NCBI RefSeq assembly: GCF_025370935.1
Contig: NC_133494.1
Span: 11,142,204-11,206,203 of the forward strand
Origin: Choristoneura fumiferana
Taxonomy: Eukaryota > Arthropoda > Insecta > Lepidoptera > Tortricidae
DNA length: 64,000 nucleotides
Direction: 5' to 3'
Shown here: piece by piece, positions 23,236 to 34,266 of the stretch
How positions within the stretch are numbered: position 1 is the stretch's first letter
Layout: the number at the start of each line of letters is the position of its first letter
The notes under the pieces: model-generated
Databases searched by the model: none
What the model was told of the DNA's origin: nothing
The model's input: the letters and a program-made list of their open reading frames with translations, nothing else
Made by a program: the position numbers and the translations under genes

Positions 23236-24933
23236 GCAAAACAGTTGCAGCTGCAGTTACATCAAAACATATTGCGAAATATAAAAGTGCGATTCTACTG
23301 GCATATTCTGAGCTGTTTTAAAAAAATAAAGAATAATGAAGACGTGCAAGATGGTCCAAGCATTATGCCCCGTTTCCGCCCTCCACAAAGCATTTCCGCT
23401 GGTCTCTTGTCTCTCAGAGCATCCCTCCAAGATGCAAATCCACCGCAAGTAAATGTCTACCTTTATTTTATTGGCTTAGTAACAGCCAAGTGTGAGTTGC
23501 ACAATTTATTTACGGGGAGTGGATACTTTTTTAGAACTGGTAGAAAAGTGAAAATGTCTAAGATTTAGCAGATATAGGGTTGGTTCCAGAGTAACACTAT
23601 AAAGACATAACATGTATTTTTCACTTAAGACACTCGTTTTATTTTAAAGATGCGGTATCGTTAAATATTTTTTCTAAATATCTAATGCTTGAGTCTCACC
23701 ATAGTCAAAATTTATTTAATAGGTAATGCTAATTTCAAAACCAAATAAATAGCATTATTTAGGTACGCATTTTCAAGCAATAATAAAAAAGCATCTATAA
23801 ATTCGAATTTGTTTTTTTATACTCCTTTCTTTGCGTAGCGCAGGGATTTTTTGTTTTTTTTTACTATTATTATTATTATTCAACATTTGCGTGAAGTAAT
23901 AATATAAAAATCGAACAGAACTGCATAAATACCCATGAAAACCTAAAACATCCGCTAGAGGCGCGTGTCATCAATAAAATACATCCCCTTTGCAAATAGC
24001 TGAAAGAGACACTCCATAAATCATTAGACCCCCTATTACTACTAATATACTTGTTAGAACAACCCCTATCTTGTCCATTTGTCTTCCTTAGCACGTGGCG
24101 CTAAAAAAAACTAAAATTATACGCTCGATAAATGCGTAATACAAAGGGATTACAAACGCAATGATAACTCCTTAGCATTACAAAGGTGCATGCGACAATG
24201 CGCAGGATGTGTGAACACGTCTAAGAATCCTTTTATTTGAAGCCTGTTTGGCGAGTTCTTTAAAATTACACCTGTCTCTAAAAATATTAAAAATAAAGCT
24301 GACTGGCTAGTCAATAGATAAACGTAATTAGACGATTCGGTTTTCAAATTCAAATTAGTCATGGTTGGTAAAGTTCACTTATTGCTGCGTACGTGGCGTG
24401 GACAATGCGGACAAGTCGTCATTGAAGTCTCCGGTTTCCGTAGAAACTGGCCAGATTTAAAATAAGAACATGGGACATACTAAAGATGGAATGGAGTTGC
24501 CTTTTTAAATGGACTTAAAAACTACCTAATGTTCTTGATTCGAACACCACTCGAATCTGGAAGGAAAGTTCACTTTTCGACTGTTTTGCGTATGTTTTAA
24601 AGTGATATAGATACTTAATTAATAGAGTTCGATCATCGCCTACACATAGATAAAAGGTACCCGATAATCATGATCTGACAAAAAAATGCGATAGCACACT
24701 TAGTCATGAAACTTTTCGGAAGTCAGTAACGTCGCAGGTGAGCAAAGAAATTCTTTTAGTTCATTTTCGGTAGTCATTGTGACTGTGACGTTGGACTAAT
24801 TCTATCTAAGTACATACTTAAATAAAAAGGAATCGAAGAAATCGGCGCTAAAGTGTTTCGGATCGGCTGCGCCTATTTCGTTTTGTTCTTTTTTTGCTGT
24901 TCGTAATGAGTTCCCTAAAAAACTTGATTAGTC

Positions 24934-25166
24934 CGTCAGTTTCACTATCAGGAAATATTGGAGACATGTTTCTGCTTTTGTCAATTAAACAAATAAACGA
25001 TGAAGACATAGCAAAGTTAAAGTTCCGTCACGTCCGTTCAAGTAGCGTCACACCAAGCGACACGATCCCCCACTATCGCAAATTGACGCGCTTCATATTT
25101 GTAATTTTTTGATTGATTGACAAATGAAAAAATACGTGTCCAATATTTTTTAATAATTTTACTGAC
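24934..25166. mobile_element. MITE with long degenerate TIRs, copy 1
   Basis: The left side, gtcagtttcactatcaggaa to tgtcaattaaacaaa, is inverted on the right (tgacaaatgaaaaaatacgt, ending actgac). The copy at 57138-57360 shares the cttttgtcaat and aaaaaatacgtgtcc blocks. The open frame 24894-25112 lies inside it and is not a gene. Confidence 0.5.
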
Positions 25167-26061
25167 ATAATAAACAGAATAATTTTTTTTTTACCCAAGA
25201 AACTACCCAATTCAGACAGTCGTAATATGAAAGTAGGTCCTGTTAGCCGCGTCTCAGCATCTCAGCGGACCGCACGGCACGCTAATTTCGCGTGTTCGTC
25301 ACACAGACTGACAATAAGCGTTTTACGTCTGTCACTGCGGTTCTCGGCCCGCCAGTATCGTAAAACGCTCACCAACACTTAAACAATTAAACATCCACGC
25401 CGACTCCATACCACTATTACTTTAAAGACCTGAGTCGTTTGAAAATGTGTTCGGGAGACGAACATAAAGAGTTAAGTGCCGTGCAGGCTGCATGCCTCAT
25501 CGGACATACGCCAGCTAAATAGCTGATTCCATATGACTCGAGACAATACGTCGCCGCTTAGTATTCCCGGAAAGACACACTTTCTACCGCGGCCAAGATT
25601 TCTAAAAGACAGGAAATGTGACAAAGAACAAATGAATTAAGAAGTGTTTTGAGAAAAGCTGTGGTTTAATGAAGTATGTAACCTCAGTACGCGACGGACA
25701 GGTGATGCTCTAGTGCTTATTATTTTCGGTTATCATAGTGCCTTTGGAAATAGATTAAAAGTAAATAAGATTATTATTACCGTGGTATCTAGTTTCATAG
25801 TTTAGTTTTCAATACGGTGGTATTAGTGAATTACTTTACCACAAATGATTCCACAGAAGAGGCGAAGAGTAACTTTTTTATGCCTTCGAAAGTTGCCGTC
25901 GGCATCTCTTAGACAAGATTATAAAATGATTCTAGCGATAACTGATCTTCTCCAAAAAGTTAATTTCACAGTAAGTTCTTTTTTTTGATAATCGGATATT
26001 ATTTATAATATTTACCAAATTGATAAAAAATTGCCAGACCATTTAGTGTACACCTAGTAGC

Positions 26062-26486
26062 TTAATTAAAAGTAGATATATTACCTATGTGATGTAGAGA
26101 ATAAAATAATAAATGTCGAGAAATAGATAATAGAACAATTGAAGTACTACATATATTAATGTCGCCGCCGTCTTAAAAAAATAGATACGTCAACGTTACG
26201 TTTCACGTTATCGATAGTTTCGAAGAAAGTGACGGATTTACTTAATTTCTAATTGTAAGTAGATTTTTTTATAAATATATTAGTATAGGTTAATTAAAAG
26301 TAGATATATTACCTATGTGATGTAGAGAAGTCGAGAATAGATAGAAATTGAAGTACTACATATATTAATGTCACCGCCGTTTTAAAAAAATACGTCAACG
26401 TTACGTTTCACGTTATCGATAGTTTCGAAGAAAGTGCCGGATTTTCTTAATTTCTAATTGTAAGTAGATTTTTTTTAAATATATGC
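26062..26486 (+). repeat. tandem duplication, period 228
   Basis: Unit 1 starts at 26062 and unit 2 at 26290; both start ttaattaaaagtagatatat. They share tgaagtactacatatattaa, acgtcaacgttacgtttcac, gttatcgatagtttcgaaga and ctaattgtaagtagattttt. Unit 2 lacks a few short blocks (for example the taaaataataaatg insert). Identity is high outside these gaps, so the duplication is fairly recent. Confidence 0.85.
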
Positions 26487-26499
26487 ATTGTTTAGTAAT

Positions 26500-26722
26500 T
26501 AATCCCTACTATAACATCATAAATGTTAAAGTAACTCTGTCTGAGTGTCTGTTAAGTTTTCACACCAACCGCTGAATTGATTTACACGAAATTCGGTATG
26601 GAGGTATTTGCAGTCCTGAGGAAGGACATAGGCTACTTTTTATCCCGGAAAAATGCACAGTACCCGCGGGATACCGATAAGCGAATTCTGCGCAGACGGA
26701 GTCGCGGGGAACAGCTAGTTAT
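26500..26722 (+). repeat. dispersed lepidopteran repeat, '...tatcccggaaaa...gcggggaacagctagtt'
   Basis: It holds taactctgtctgagtgtctg, ctgaattgatttacacgaaa, aggacataggctactttt, tatcccggaaaaatgcacag and ggggaacagctagtt in order. A diverged copy lies at 59611-59850. It is non-coding and high-copy in moths. Confidence 0.6.
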
Positions 26723-26779
26723 GTTTATATGATTTTTTGCAAAATAACGCAATGATTTAATTACAAATATTTCTTAAAA

Positions 26780-26872
26780 ACAACTTTTTTTATTTTATTT
26801 ATTTATTTATTAATATTAAGCACATACATAACAATATATTTACAGTACGCCAAACTGTAAAACAATAAATAT
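26780..26872. repeat. (TTTA)n tail of a dispersed repeat
   Basis: The run ttattttatttatttattta is followed by aagcacatacataacaatat and acagtacgccaaactgtaaa. It fits the reversed tail of a lepidopteran retroposon. Low complexity. Confidence 0.35.
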
Positions 26873-27752
26873 TAATTATTAGGTTATTTTTTATCGGCAT
26901 TCTGCATCCAAGACGACCAAAGTTTACACCGTATTTTTCGCACCTCAATCATATTTAAACAACCCCCTAATAGCCCTTAACTTGTACCTATGGTCAACAA
27001 CTAACGGTTTCCGACAAAAGCAGCCGCCTAGAAACTACGCCGATCAAACATTCAAAATTTAAAAATAAATAGAGCAAATATGACACAAGTCGGCGGGATT
27101 TCGCACGCTCTTGACAGAATCACAGATAAAACTCAAGATGCGCGGAAAAAAAGATGCATAGATTAGATTTGTTTGTTTATGGTTTTGAAACGTTTAAAGT
27201 TTGAAGTTTTTTGCGTACAAGGTTGTATGATGTAGATTCAGGGGGCCGATTTTCGAATACCTATTACACCTGTGAAAATCTGTGCATGTATCGCTATAAA
27301 AATACTCCTAGAATAAAAATTTGAACCACTTCAGATAATGAATAGGTAATATTGTTTTTCAAATAATTGACTCTTATTTAAAATTTTAGACAAACTGTTA
27401 CCACTTTGAGTGATAGGCAAGGATAGATATTAAAATCACACTCAATCATCAAAATATAATCTTTGTTTCATTAATTAAATAATGAGATTCAGATAAGAAA
27501 TAATCGGTTTCTCACCCGAAATGCGGCCATGTGACACAGCTCAGCAGTAAATGAAATAGGTAGGTAGTATAAATACTCATACCTACAAATTGCGTATTTT
27601 TTAGACTTACTCGTAACCACTACAGATAAGCACAAATTGCCTACACAAAACCAATACCCACCTAATTAGTTGCATGTGTCGTCATACATCGTTATAACAT
27701 ACCTACCTGCTCATGTTTACAGGATAGCTTGCACAAAAAAGAGCTGACTTAC

Positions 27753-27765
27753 CTGACATCTTCAT
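27753..27765 (-). CDS. candidate alternative first coding exon of the PR-domain gene (Met-Lys-Met-Ser)
   Basis: The minus strand reads aaaATGAAGATGTCAG|GTAAGTCAG. This is an ATG with A at -3 followed by a near-perfect donor. The exon ends in phase 1 (a single G is left over), the phase exon 22767-22337 needs, so splicing would give M-K-M-S-A-G-D or M-K-M-S-G-D. The intron would be about 5 kb. This would make a short form lacking the acidic exon at 61.9 kb. The same frame is open upstream to about 27875, where a polypyrimidine-AG (attttttag) could serve as an acceptor, so an internal exon of about 120 nt is an alternative reading. Donor and phase are seen in the sequence; expression is inferred. 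Confidence 0.45.
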
Positions 27766-27829
27766 TTTCAGACAGTCACAATTAACATTCGTGTCGATTG
27801 CTGATAACCATAGTCTTAACTTATTCACT

Positions 27830-28260
27830 TCGCTTTTTTCTATATTTAATTTGTCATTTGATAAACAAAAAGAACTAAAAAATATTGCAATTAAAAAAAT
27901 GTGAAAAAAAACGTGCTATTGCATCGTCCATTCATATACGTCCACAGATCTTCGATTGTTTTTAATAATCACAACACTACTGGATGACACCATAGAGTCC
28001 AGACAAATGATATTTGATATTCAAATCGCCCGAACAGGGGTGTGCGCGTGTTTCGGTATCCCGCGGGACAGTGCCGGCGTGTGCGGCGCTTGGCGAGTGG
28101 TGCCAGAATAACGCGAGAGGAAGCGAGACCCAGCTCATCCCTAGAATCCCGAATCACATACCCTCTCCCGGGCCGCCCCGCTCCCCGCGCCCCTTGTCTT
28201 TGTGTTACACCCCTCTCTTTCACGCAACCGTTTCGTGGTCTAATGCGAGACTGAAAATGT
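27830..28260 (-). promoter_or_regulatory. candidate CpG-rich promoter region for the 27.75-kb first exon
   Basis: Positions 28020-28230 are clearly richer in G, C and CpG than their AT-rich surroundings (for example cccgggccgccccgctcccc). They lie about 250-480 bases upstream, on the minus strand, of the ATG at 27765. That position fits a promoter of an alternative first exon. No convincing TATA or TCAGT initiator was picked out. The overlapping open frames on both strands have low-complexity Arg/Pro composition typical of GC-rich non-coding DNA. It could also be part of an unrecognised repeat. Confidence 0.25.
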
Positions 28261-30002
28261 GCTTAAGCTTTTCAATAGACCATCTTTTATTAAAGCTGTA
28301 GTAAAAAAAGCTGTTGACTCTATCGACACGTTGTCACGTGACTCCTTTCGGTTTTTATATCTAATCTTACATTTTCTATTTATTTAGCAGCGTTTATTTC
28401 GAGGAAGCAATTGTTGTAACTGTAGGTACTGTCGTGAACCACTCAATCATTTTATAGTTAATGTTTTATTGGATTTCTTTCAATGTCATCGATTTTCAAA
28501 CAGTAAACTTGTCGAGTTGTCGATTTCAAAAACAATGAGCGAAGTCAGGATCAACTTTCGAGCTGAGTGGAAACTGGCAGCTGTAAGTGTTTTATAACTG
28601 GTAGCCAACAATGGACCGTCAGTTATCAATAGTAATAACAAAACGTAGGCATGAAACCCCTTCACTAGAGCAATAAGGCTTTATGTACCATGCGATAAGC
28701 TTGTCTTTCAGGTGTCATACGAAAATAGTTAGTAACTAAGTCTAAACTTTATATTAAAAAAGTACCTACGTGTCAATAGCGTCATCACATCTTATTTAAA
28801 AAAAGAATCGCATTTTAGTACAACTTTACTTTACAGAACAATGCAATTAACGAATTCTTAGCTCTGCTAATCCCCGTTGAATAACCTTTGCTAAACTGTA
28901 CCTTTCCAGTCTCCAGTCTTAGTATCGCGTTGCATTTTTCACAGTCTGAAAATAGCTTCCACAAGTGAGAAAGCAGATAACAAGATAACGCTCAAGATCT
29001 GTGCGGGCGTTCGTGATTGGCCGCCGCCAGCGTTGGGCGTGGCTTCGCAGCGGATGCACCAATGGGATGAGCCGTGTTGTCTGCCTCTTTGTCTGTCAAG
29101 GGATTCTGTAGTGATGTGGCAGGTGCCTCGGGATCGGGATACAGGTTGCGGTCACATCTCTATCTAAATAGAAATAGGTAGGTACTTACCTATTGTTTCC
29201 GGGAAGGTTTTCTTTGCGTGGTAAACTTTAGCAGTTATTTTTATTCAATCAGATTACTTATTGGTAAGCTAATGGACAAGTACGTTTGGGTTTTTTAAGT
29301 TACCTAGATAACAAAAAAACAGGAAAAAACGGAATACCGCCTTGTGCAAAATGAATTAAGTACGTTCAAAAATACGTACGTTCTAAAATGAAGTATGCTT
29401 TCATGCGTGACATTAATTCAGATTATCTGTTGATTTGCGAATTATTAATTAACAGTAGCCGCTCATAATCGAATTCAATTTGATTTGTAATCAAAAACTG
29501 TCAAACGTGAAGGTGCGGACTAGAATCGATTCGTGATAGACGAGACTCTAGATAATCGATTTCATAACTCTACAGATGCTGTAATTGATTTTGCACGTGC
29601 TATAAACGAGCCTCTAAGAGTTTGTAGATGGTTGATTGTTTTCTTGCAGCTGTTGTAGTTGTCTGAAGATTATTGTATTTATATGTAGGTACCTACTTAA
29701 AATCAACCTAAACTTTATAAATAAAAAGGACAGATAAAATTTAAATAGAATCACATTTCAGCTATTTTTCCTATACGTTTGATATTTGATAAATATCTAC
29801 AATCGGTAACTGTAACTCTGTATCGATTGTAGGGATAGAGATGGTAAAGATAATATCTGTCATTTAAGAAAACAGTAAAACATAAAGTAATAAATTTCAA
29901 TTAAATCGAATATCTTCTCTATCCGGTCAATCTAATTCATTTCTGATCAAGGTGTTAGCTTAGCACTGCACTGTATGAAAAAGACCTACTACATCATCAT
30001 CC

Positions 30003-30050
30003 CAGCCTCTGTAAGTCCCGCTGCGGGCACATGCCTCCCCTCCGAGTGAG
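30003..30050 (-). repeat. SINE family 1 tail fragment
   Basis: ccagcctctgtaagtcccgc and gggcacatgcctcccctccg match the tail of family 1 ('cgtcctactgctgggcacag...cctcctcagaatgagag' at 41700-41750). The head is absent. Confidence 0.5.
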
Positions 30051-30286
30051 AAAAATAATTTAATGGCATTAAATGAAGAGACAGACTTATCCTTGAGCAC
30101 ACTTAAGGCTGTTACGAATAGACTAATGTTTAAACCGCTGTAATTCGATTGTAGTTGGCAAAACTGCACGTTAAATGCCATTAAAATATAAGGGACACTA
30201 AGGGACTCGGTTGTTGTGGCTAGAATGCGATACGGTTGTAAAGATATCATCACAACAACTCCGGCTAATATCAAGAGAGATAGCTC

Positions 30287-30678
30287 GTCAAATAAAACTA
30301 AATCGAGTCCATGAAACGTTTATATGAGTATATAGTCGTTATCTGCAACATCATGATTGATGAGCAATGATGCATAGATATGATAAAATAAAAATACACT
30401 TCAATCTGTGGTACGATTGGCACGTAAATGATTACAAAAAAGCACTCGAAAAATTAAAAACATTTTACAAATCGTCACAATTGTCAAATAAAACTAACTC
30501 GAGTCCATAAAACGTTTATACAAGTACCTATATAATTAGTCGTTATCTGCAACATCATGATTGATGCATGGATATGATAAAATTAAAATACGCTTCAATC
30601 TGTAGGACGATTGGCACGTAAATTACCTATTACCTAGTACTCGTAGAATTAAAAACATATTTACAAATCGTCGCATTA
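30287..30678 (+). repeat. tandem duplication, period 196
   Basis: Unit 1 starts at 30287 and unit 2 at 30483; both start gtcaaataaaact. They share cgagtccatgaaacgttta (one change), tagtcgttatctgcaacatc, atgattgatg, acgattggcacgtaaat and tttacaaatcgtc. Unit 1 has an extra agcaatgatg and unit 2 an extra cctatataat. The duplication is local and intronic. Confidence 0.85.
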
Positions 30679-32432
30679 TCTACAATTTCCTTCATTTCGC
30701 TATGTGAAAAGAAAAAAGAATATTTAAGAATTTATTGCTTCCTTCATGGCTTATTTTATGCTTCAATTTTGTACCTTTCCCAAATATTTTGTTCCATCCT
30801 TAAAGCTATGTTTAGACCTATATATCTACAAGAAAAATCGTGCAAGTTATGTATTACATTGCAGCGCTCGATTGACCACCTCAAACTTGTTTGCTTTACG
30901 GACTCGTAATGTAATACAACTTGCGCTATTTTACTTGCAGGTCTAAACTGGGTTCAAGAATTCATATCATCTCACATTATTTCAGCAAGAATTTATGAGG
31001 AGCTAGGTCGTGTCGCCGCAGCCAAAAACGCGACAGTAAAATGTTTATAACGAACATACATCATCCTTTATGAGCTAGCAGACAGCCGGTTTTGCATTTA
31101 CCAAGGCAATACGGGCTCTGTATTCAGCACGGTTTCATGCTAAGAGAATTCTAGTATGACTTATTTTAATAAGAGCATAAAAATGTTTTGAATTTATTGG
31201 TTTTTTTTTTTGATGTTTAATGCTTATGCTAGCCTTCTGTTTTTCCTCACTACCAACAATAACTTTGAAAAGAACAATCTGTGACGGAGTAAAATAAAGG
31301 ATGAAATTTTTGCGCTATGTATTTATTTATTTCGATGATAAGGATGGTCTAGGTATTTTCATTTGTTTCTGCGTGGAAAAAAGCTAGTCTATTACTAATA
31401 GTTTCTCAAAGTCAGCCTTTGAAAGTCGAAGTAAAAGAAAGTCAGAATCTTTGACCGTTCGTAAAACTTGGGCTAGAGCCAACTGCCAAAGCAAAGTGTG
31501 GTCGAATGCTCTAAATCATTCACAATTGGAGTCCTACCAACACCACAGGTTCGTATGGTTCTTGAAACTGTGCTAACTTAAAAGTACAGTTCAAAGAAAC
31601 TTTTGCCAAGGGTTTTTTCCTAACTAGCCGATTTTTTTTACCGATGAACTAATCACAGCTGTATCTGTGCGACATATATGTTATAACATTTAGAATCATG
31701 TTGTGTTTGTGTGTTTAAATCCCTTTTTTAATGTGCCCAATCTTAAAGTTACGAATGCAACATGCTCCAATTAAATGTTTTAACGAGGTTGCATATATAC
31801 ATTATTTAGTAAATTTAATACTGGTATAGTTTTGCCGTCAGTTTGATACTCTTCTACAAACGTCGAAATGCAACCGACCTGAGCAACCGACAAATACATA
31901 CATATTATGACTGTAGAGTTAGAAATGAAGTAAAATTAGTGACGTAGCAAAACACATGAATATTTCTTGAAATGATGAAGGTTACTCTAAGATAAATACA
32001 ATCAACTAACTTAAAATTAAAAAAATATTTTTGGGGGTATGAGGTTTTCAGTTATTTAATTAACACCTTGTGTATCTTGGCAAAATATTGATTGGCTTTG
32101 TCCTGCCCACAAGTCGGTTGCACGCAGCAATTTTAACAAATTTTCCTCATTTTAACTCCTCCCACGTTAGTCTGATTACGATAAAGCTACAAAAGACGGC
32201 TGGCTGCGGCTTATGATTTGCTGTTCAGATGATAATTTGGTCGTTGTAGGTATTGTTAGCTAACTGGGTGTCATAAAAAAATACAAAGTATTTTGGCAAA
32301 TTATTACAAAATTCGGTCGAGCTAAAGCTAGTATTTGAGATGGTAATGGCCCAAAAGATGATATTTTACTGCCATTTTTATTAATGACATATAATTAAAA
32401 GTGGTAACTACTGTGACAAATATCAGAGGTTT

Positions 32433-32550
32433 TATTGTCTAACACACTTGAAATCACAATTTTTTCTCTATTTCTTTCTATCACACGGTATTGGATGAGT
32501 GTAGAAAGAAATGGTAAATACGATCACAAACGCCCGCGCCGTAAACAATA
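32433..32550. mobile_element. short inverted-repeat element, copy 2
   Basis: attgtctaacacacttgaaa, tcacaattttttctc and gtagaaagaaatggtaaata match the blocks of 8032-8157 in the same order with substitutions. The right end is worn. Confidence 0.4.
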
Positions 32551-34124
32551 TGGCATCAGCACTCGGATGTCTACCAATCAAAATGAGCTCTTATAATACG
32601 AATAATTTTGTTTTACTGGTATTCATCTCGGTAAAAACACAACCTGAGTCAGACCCGCCTTCTTTTTTGAGGTCGGTTATCACGTGTTTAAATAGTTTTA
32701 GTAAATTTCGTGACGCTGTACTAAGTTGTGTAAATGTCAAGTAGGGCCCAAAGTGACCGCGTACGTGAGGCCGGGTGCCTTAGCGACAGGTTTATTTTGT
32801 GCAAGCCCCCCATCCACTCCCTTTGTCGAGAATTTGCGATGCTTCCCCCCTTTACGAAGGCTGAATGCTAAGCAAAGAGGGTTTGAGCTAACTATGTCGT
32901 GTAAGTATGAGTTGACCGGAGGAATTATCAAAATCGGCTCTCTATCCGCCGCATCGATCTGTGAACTGAGTACCAAATACCAATAACTTTGAAAAATAAC
33001 CCTGCTTCGGGAAGTCTGGAAGAATGCTAGCTCTATTATTTTTGCAACTATTTGGTTTATAAGAATTACTAACAGGTGAATAGAAGAATAAAATTGGAAA
33101 TAAAAATCTGTAACGATTCTAAACACGTTTCAATCCGACTTTTCTATCCAATCCTCAATTCCAGTCATTTTCTTTAGAGCTGGCGTCCATTGTGATCTCG
33201 ACTATCGCCCTGATAAACTACCTACTGTCCATTGCTTTGGAAAGGATAAACGATTGTAACTTTAAAACGTCTCCCTACACCCGCTGTAATAGCTTTGTTG
33301 ATTGTAGTAGCGATACAATCTTTTTAAAATCTGCTTCTTTAATACATTGTGCCCAGAAAGAATTTTATTTTGTTGACTTAAAGCTTATCTGTTTTCTTCT
33401 TCTAAATTATGTCAAAGTGAGCTGTATAAGAGTAGCAGACCTTCGTGACGACTAAGAAAATACTGTGGTAGATTTTCATTGCCTTCTGCACAATATCTCC
33501 TTAACACGCGCCAAAAGACTATCTAACTAACCATTCGTAAGGATAGAAATAAGGATCACTACGTCATTTAAATATTTGGCGACTGTTCTACCCTAACGAA
33601 CAAAGTATAGTCAATGTACTGTAGATATTGTTAAGGCATGTTATGTTCTGTTATAGAAACATCATGAATGGGGATTGATTCTCAGCCTCAGCCAGGTATT
33701 GTTTCTCAAAGGATTCTAGTTTCGGAATGATTCAGAAATTAAGTCCACTAAAAACAATTTTCAAATGACCGAAACACCGACTTCATTCCAACCCGATGGA
33801 ATCGAAGCCAAAGTTACGTTTAAAATGTCCAATTTAAATCGTCCGCTACAAAAGGGCGAGCCATTTCAATTTTGAAGAGAGTTCTAAATCGAAAAGCGAG
33901 ATAGCCACTCGGTAAGCGCCTCCTGGGGCGCGTCTATCGAATTTATGGACGCAATAAAATAGTATTAGAAAGTAATGCTTGCAGTTACTTACATCAAATC
34001 ACCTTGGTCAGACGTGTGGGGCTTGAGATCTTTTGCAACTTAGGAGTCTGACTGGAACTGCATGATTTTTAAGTTCGAAAGGAAATTTAAAACGCAGTTA
34101 GCGAGACACACTGTTATTAGATTA

Positions 34125-34266
34125 AGGAGCTGTTGCACCATTCATTGATAACATTTATGTGACAGATAAATGTGATGTCGTCTCTGCTCAGTCAAACAAT
34201 ATGAACAGAGAATATCTGACACATTAGACCTCAGGAACTTAGCAGAGAGTGGTGAAACAAGGGGTA
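34125..34266. mobile_element. MITE with 'ggagctgttgcaccattc' end
   Basis: The left end is aaggagctgttgcaccattc attgataac. The right end is gagagtggtgaaacaagggg, the approximate inverse. Inside are gacagataaatgtgatgtcg and tctctgctcagtcaaacaat. This build is common in moths; the arms are only partly matched here. Confidence 0.45.

Noticed and set aside
27969..28301. Arg/Pro-rich open frames on both strands
   Set aside because: They are by-products of a CpG-rich stretch, where stop codons are rare. No family motif or splice support was seen.
29180..29230. Minus-strand donor AATAG|GTAAGTACC
   Set aside because: It lies in the taggtaagtacctacct type of sequence that is frequent in moth DNA, and no open frame or acceptor supports an exon.
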